Origin: a bacterium
GTDB lineage: Bacteria > Patescibacteriota > Minisyncoccia > JAJYZQ01
Direction of reading: 5' to 3'
DNA: 7,234 nt
NCBI GenBank assembly: GCA_021799835.1
Contig: JAJYZQ010000017.1
Span: 1-7,234 of the forward strand
Shown here piece after piece: positions 5,712-7,234 of this stretch. A model generated the notes under the pieces. It had not been told where the DNA came from and ran no database searches. It was given only the letters and a program-made list of their open reading frames with translations. The translations under genes and the position numbers were made by a program. Within the stretch, counting starts at the first letter, position 1. The number at the start of each line of letters is the position of its first letter.

Positions 5712-6692
5712 ATGATCAATTCGGAAGCAAAACTCAGTGATAAGCTCTTTCACGATGACATTCCGCAAGCGCCGACGCGCAACGGATATGGCGAGGGGCT
5801 GGTGGCGGCGGGAAAAGAAAACCCAAATGTCGTGGTGTTGTGTGCTGACCTGACAGAATCCACGCGAAGTTTGGCATTTAAAGAAGCGTTTCCCGAGCGA
5901 TTTATTGAGGCGGGCATATCCGAGCAAAATATGGCTGATGTTGCGGCAGGTCTCGCAAAGTATGGAAAGATCCCGTTCATTTCTTCGTACGCTACCTTTA
6001 GCCCGGGCCGCAATTGGGAGCAGATCAGAACAACCGTTGCGTACAATAATGTGCCGGTAAAAGTTGGCGGAGCGCATGCAGGCATTTCTGTGGGTCCGGA
6101 TGGCGGCACGCATCAAGCGCTGGAAGATCTTGCCATTATGCGGGCATTACCGAATATGACGGTTATCGCGCCGGCAGATAGCATTGAGGCGCGCAAGGCA
6201 ACGCTCGCGGCAAGCCGCACCAATACGCCGGTGTATCTTCGCTTTGCGCGAGAGGCAACGCCGGTGTTCACCACTGATGGCTCGCCGTTTGAGATCGGCA
6301 AAGCAGTAGTTCTGCGCGAAGGCAAAGATGTAGCGCTTATTGGTGCGGGACCGCTGCTCTATAATGCGCTTCTTGCTGCCGAACAACTCGCGCAAAAAGG
6401 CATTGATGCGGCAGTGGTGGATAGCCATACCGTTAAGCCCCTTGATGAAGAAACTATTTTGCGTGTTGCCGGCGCGACCAAGCGCGTGGTCAGCGTTGAA
6501 GAGCATCAGGTAATTGGTGGATTAGGATCTGCGCTTGCGGAACTTTTTGCAAAAAAAATGCCTATTCCGATGGAATTTATCGGTGTCCAGGATCGCTTTG
6601 GCGAGTCCGGTGAGCCGCAAGAGCTGCTTGAAGCGTTTGGTATGGGCGTGGGAAGCATTGTGCAAGCAATAGAGCGTGTTATGCAGCGATGA
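5712..6692 (+). CDS. Transketolase, C-terminal (pyrimidine-binding and C-terminal domain) subunit
   Basis: Second half of the split transketolase, 326 residues; with the preceding gene it totals 611, slightly below fused enzymes. The pyrimidine-binding domain covers about residues 20-185: E71 in GISEQNM is the glutamate that activates the thiamine aminopyrimidine ring, SSYATFSPGR is at 91-100, and GPDGGTHQALEDLA (128-141) carries H134, matching the conserved active-site histidine. The transketolase C-terminal domain follows, with VALIGAGPLL, VVDSHTVKPLD and VVSVEEHQVIGGLGSA visible between about 210 and 280. The start follows the N-subunit stop by 11 AT-rich bases with no SD, so translation may be coupled. 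It is the only gene here that ends in TGA, and it ends at the expected family C-terminus, which argues for the standard code. DXS and E1-beta subunits share this fold, but the upstream partner identifies it as transketolase. Confidence 0.95.
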   Translation: MINSEAKLSDKLFHDDIPQAPTRNGYGEGLVAAGKENPNVVVLCADLTESTRSLAFKEAFPERFIEAGISEQNMADVAAGLAKYGKIPFISSYATFSPGRNWEQIRTTVAYNNVPVKVGGAHAGISVGPDGGTHQALEDLAIMRALPNMTVIAPADSIEARKATLAASRTNTPVYLRFAREATPVFTTDGSPFEIGKAVVLREGKDVALIGAGPLLYNALLAAEQLAQKGIDAAVVDSHTVKPLDEETILRVAGATKRVVSVEEHQVIGGLGSALAELFAKKMPIPMEFIGVQDRFGESGEPQELLEAFGMGVGSIVQAIERVMQR

Positions 6693-6722
6693 TCAGCGTA
6701 TTTGTTCTCATACATTTCAGCA

Positions 6723-7234
6723 ATGTTTGATGTTATTACTGTTGGAGTAGTTACCCGGGATATTTTCATTAAGAGTGATGACTTTTCTGTTGTGGAGTCA
6801 AAGCAATCTATTTCAGAGGAGTTGGAATGTTTGCCGCTGGGTGCAAAAATTGAAGTGAATAAACTGCTGTTGAGCACGGGCGGTGGGGCGACCAATGCTG
6901 CAACAACATTCGTTCGCCAAGGACTGCGTGCTGCGTGCATTACAAAGATCGGCGGTGACGAAATCGGCAAGGAATTGCTTGCGAGCCTGCAAAAAGAAGG
7001 CATAGACCTATCGCTGGTGCGCACACAGGCAGATGCGCAAAGCGCGGAATCAGTAATCCTTATCAATGCTGCAGGTGAGCGGTCAATCCTCGTGTATCGC
7101 GGGAGCGTCGGCGACATTCGCCAAGACGATATTGATTTTTCTCTGCTGCATACCAAGTGGATCTCTGTTTTTTCTTTAGCAGGTGATCTGGATACGCTGC
7201 GGGCGATCGTATCGTTCGCACAACAGCAAACCAT
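6723..7234 (+). CDS. PfkB-family sugar/nucleoside kinase (3' truncated by window)
   Basis: N-terminal 170 residues of a ribokinase/PfkB-family kinase that phosphorylates a sugar, sugar phosphate or nucleoside with ATP. MFDVITVGVVTRDIF is the family start, with D13 in the substrate-binding position. The first PfkB signature region is STGGGATNAATTFVRQG (51-67), followed by KIGGDEIGKELL (75-86), the usual GxDxxG segment, and an EGIDLSLV turn. The second signature (DTxGAGD), with the catalytic aspartate and ATP site, lies beyond the window, so activity cannot be confirmed. There is an extra stretch of about 25 residues (21-45, FSVVESKQ to EVNK) between the first strand and the glycine motif, in the lid region that usually contacts the sugar. 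The gene starts 30 bases after the transketolase C-subunit with no SD. Ribokinase, fructokinase, 6-phosphofructokinase-2 and nucleoside kinase are all possible. Confidence 0.88.
   Translation, partial: MFDVITVGVVTRDIFIKSDDFSVVESKQSISEELECLPLGAKIEVNKLLLSTGGGATNAATTFVRQGLRAACITKIGGDEIGKELLASLQKEGIDLSLVRTQADAQSAESVILINAAGERSILVYRGSVGDIRQDDIDFSLLHTKWISVFSLAGDLDTLRAIVSFAQQQT

Noticed and set aside
6690..6692. TGA as a recoded glycine codon (genetic code 25)
   Set aside because: Translation of the transketolase C-subunit reaches its normal family end (AIERVMQR) at this TGA and is followed by non-conserved sequence and a clear new start, so TGA acts as a stop.
6506..7234. 242-codon open frame on the minus strand running to the window end
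   Set aside because: It lies antisense to the transketolase C-subunit and the PfkB kinase, both with clear family motifs. The translation is rich in Ser, Arg, Thr and Cys with no recognisable domain, as expected for a shadow frame.
1..7234. Mobile element, CRISPR array, tRNA/rRNA or defence system
   Set aside because: No terminal inverted repeats, transposase or integrase motifs, regularly spaced repeats, cloverleaf or rRNA-like sequence were seen; essentially all the sequence is taken up by core metabolic genes.

Overview
The window is a compact, single-strand (+) run of housekeeping carbon and redox genes. It most resembles a genome from the candidate phyla radiation (Patescibacteria, Parcubacteria-like). 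That placement is an inference from four things: a transketolase split into two adjacent genes; divergent but motif-complete GAPDH, RpiB and Rpe proteins; very short intergenic gaps; and an almost complete lack of Shine-Dalgarno sequences. TGA closes the second transketolase gene exactly where the family normally ends, so the code looks standard and not the TGA=Gly code of Gracilibacteria/Absconditabacteria. No taxonomic marker such as rRNA or a ribosomal protein is present.

Layout. 1-636: 3' part of a pyridine nucleotide-disulfide reductase of the thioredoxin reductase/AhpF type. 649-2280: soluble FAD-linked 2-hydroxyacid oxidase/dehydrogenase (GlcD/D-lactate/D-2-hydroxyglutarate type). 2281-2343: gap holding the best promoter in the window. 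2344-2553: small, very acidic protein of unknown function. 2577-3596: glyceraldehyde-3-phosphate dehydrogenase. 3597-3653: gap with two small inverted repeats. 3654-4094: ribose-5-phosphate isomerase B. 4095-4130: gap with a TATACT -10 element. 4131-4799: ribulose-phosphate 3-epimerase. 4843-5700 and 5712-6692: N- and C-terminal transketolase subunits. 6723-7234: 5' part of a PfkB-family sugar/nucleoside kinase, cut by the window end. No gene-free stretch exceeds 63 bases.

How the genes work together. RpiB, Rpe and the two transketolase subunits cover most of the non-oxidative pentose phosphate pathway, interconverting pentose phosphates with fructose-6-phosphate and glyceraldehyde-3-phosphate. 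GAPDH draws the triose phosphate into lower glycolysis with NAD+ reduction. The PfkB kinase may feed a phosphorylated sugar into the set or fill a phosphofructokinase-like gap. Transaldolase and the oxidative branch are not in the window. The two upstream flavoproteins form a separate redox pair.

I see no mobile element, CRISPR array, RNA gene, defence locus or clearly new system. The points worth a second look are unusual active-site substitutions in otherwise ordinary enzymes, the SD-less starts with T-rich leaders, and the promoter-led small acidic protein.
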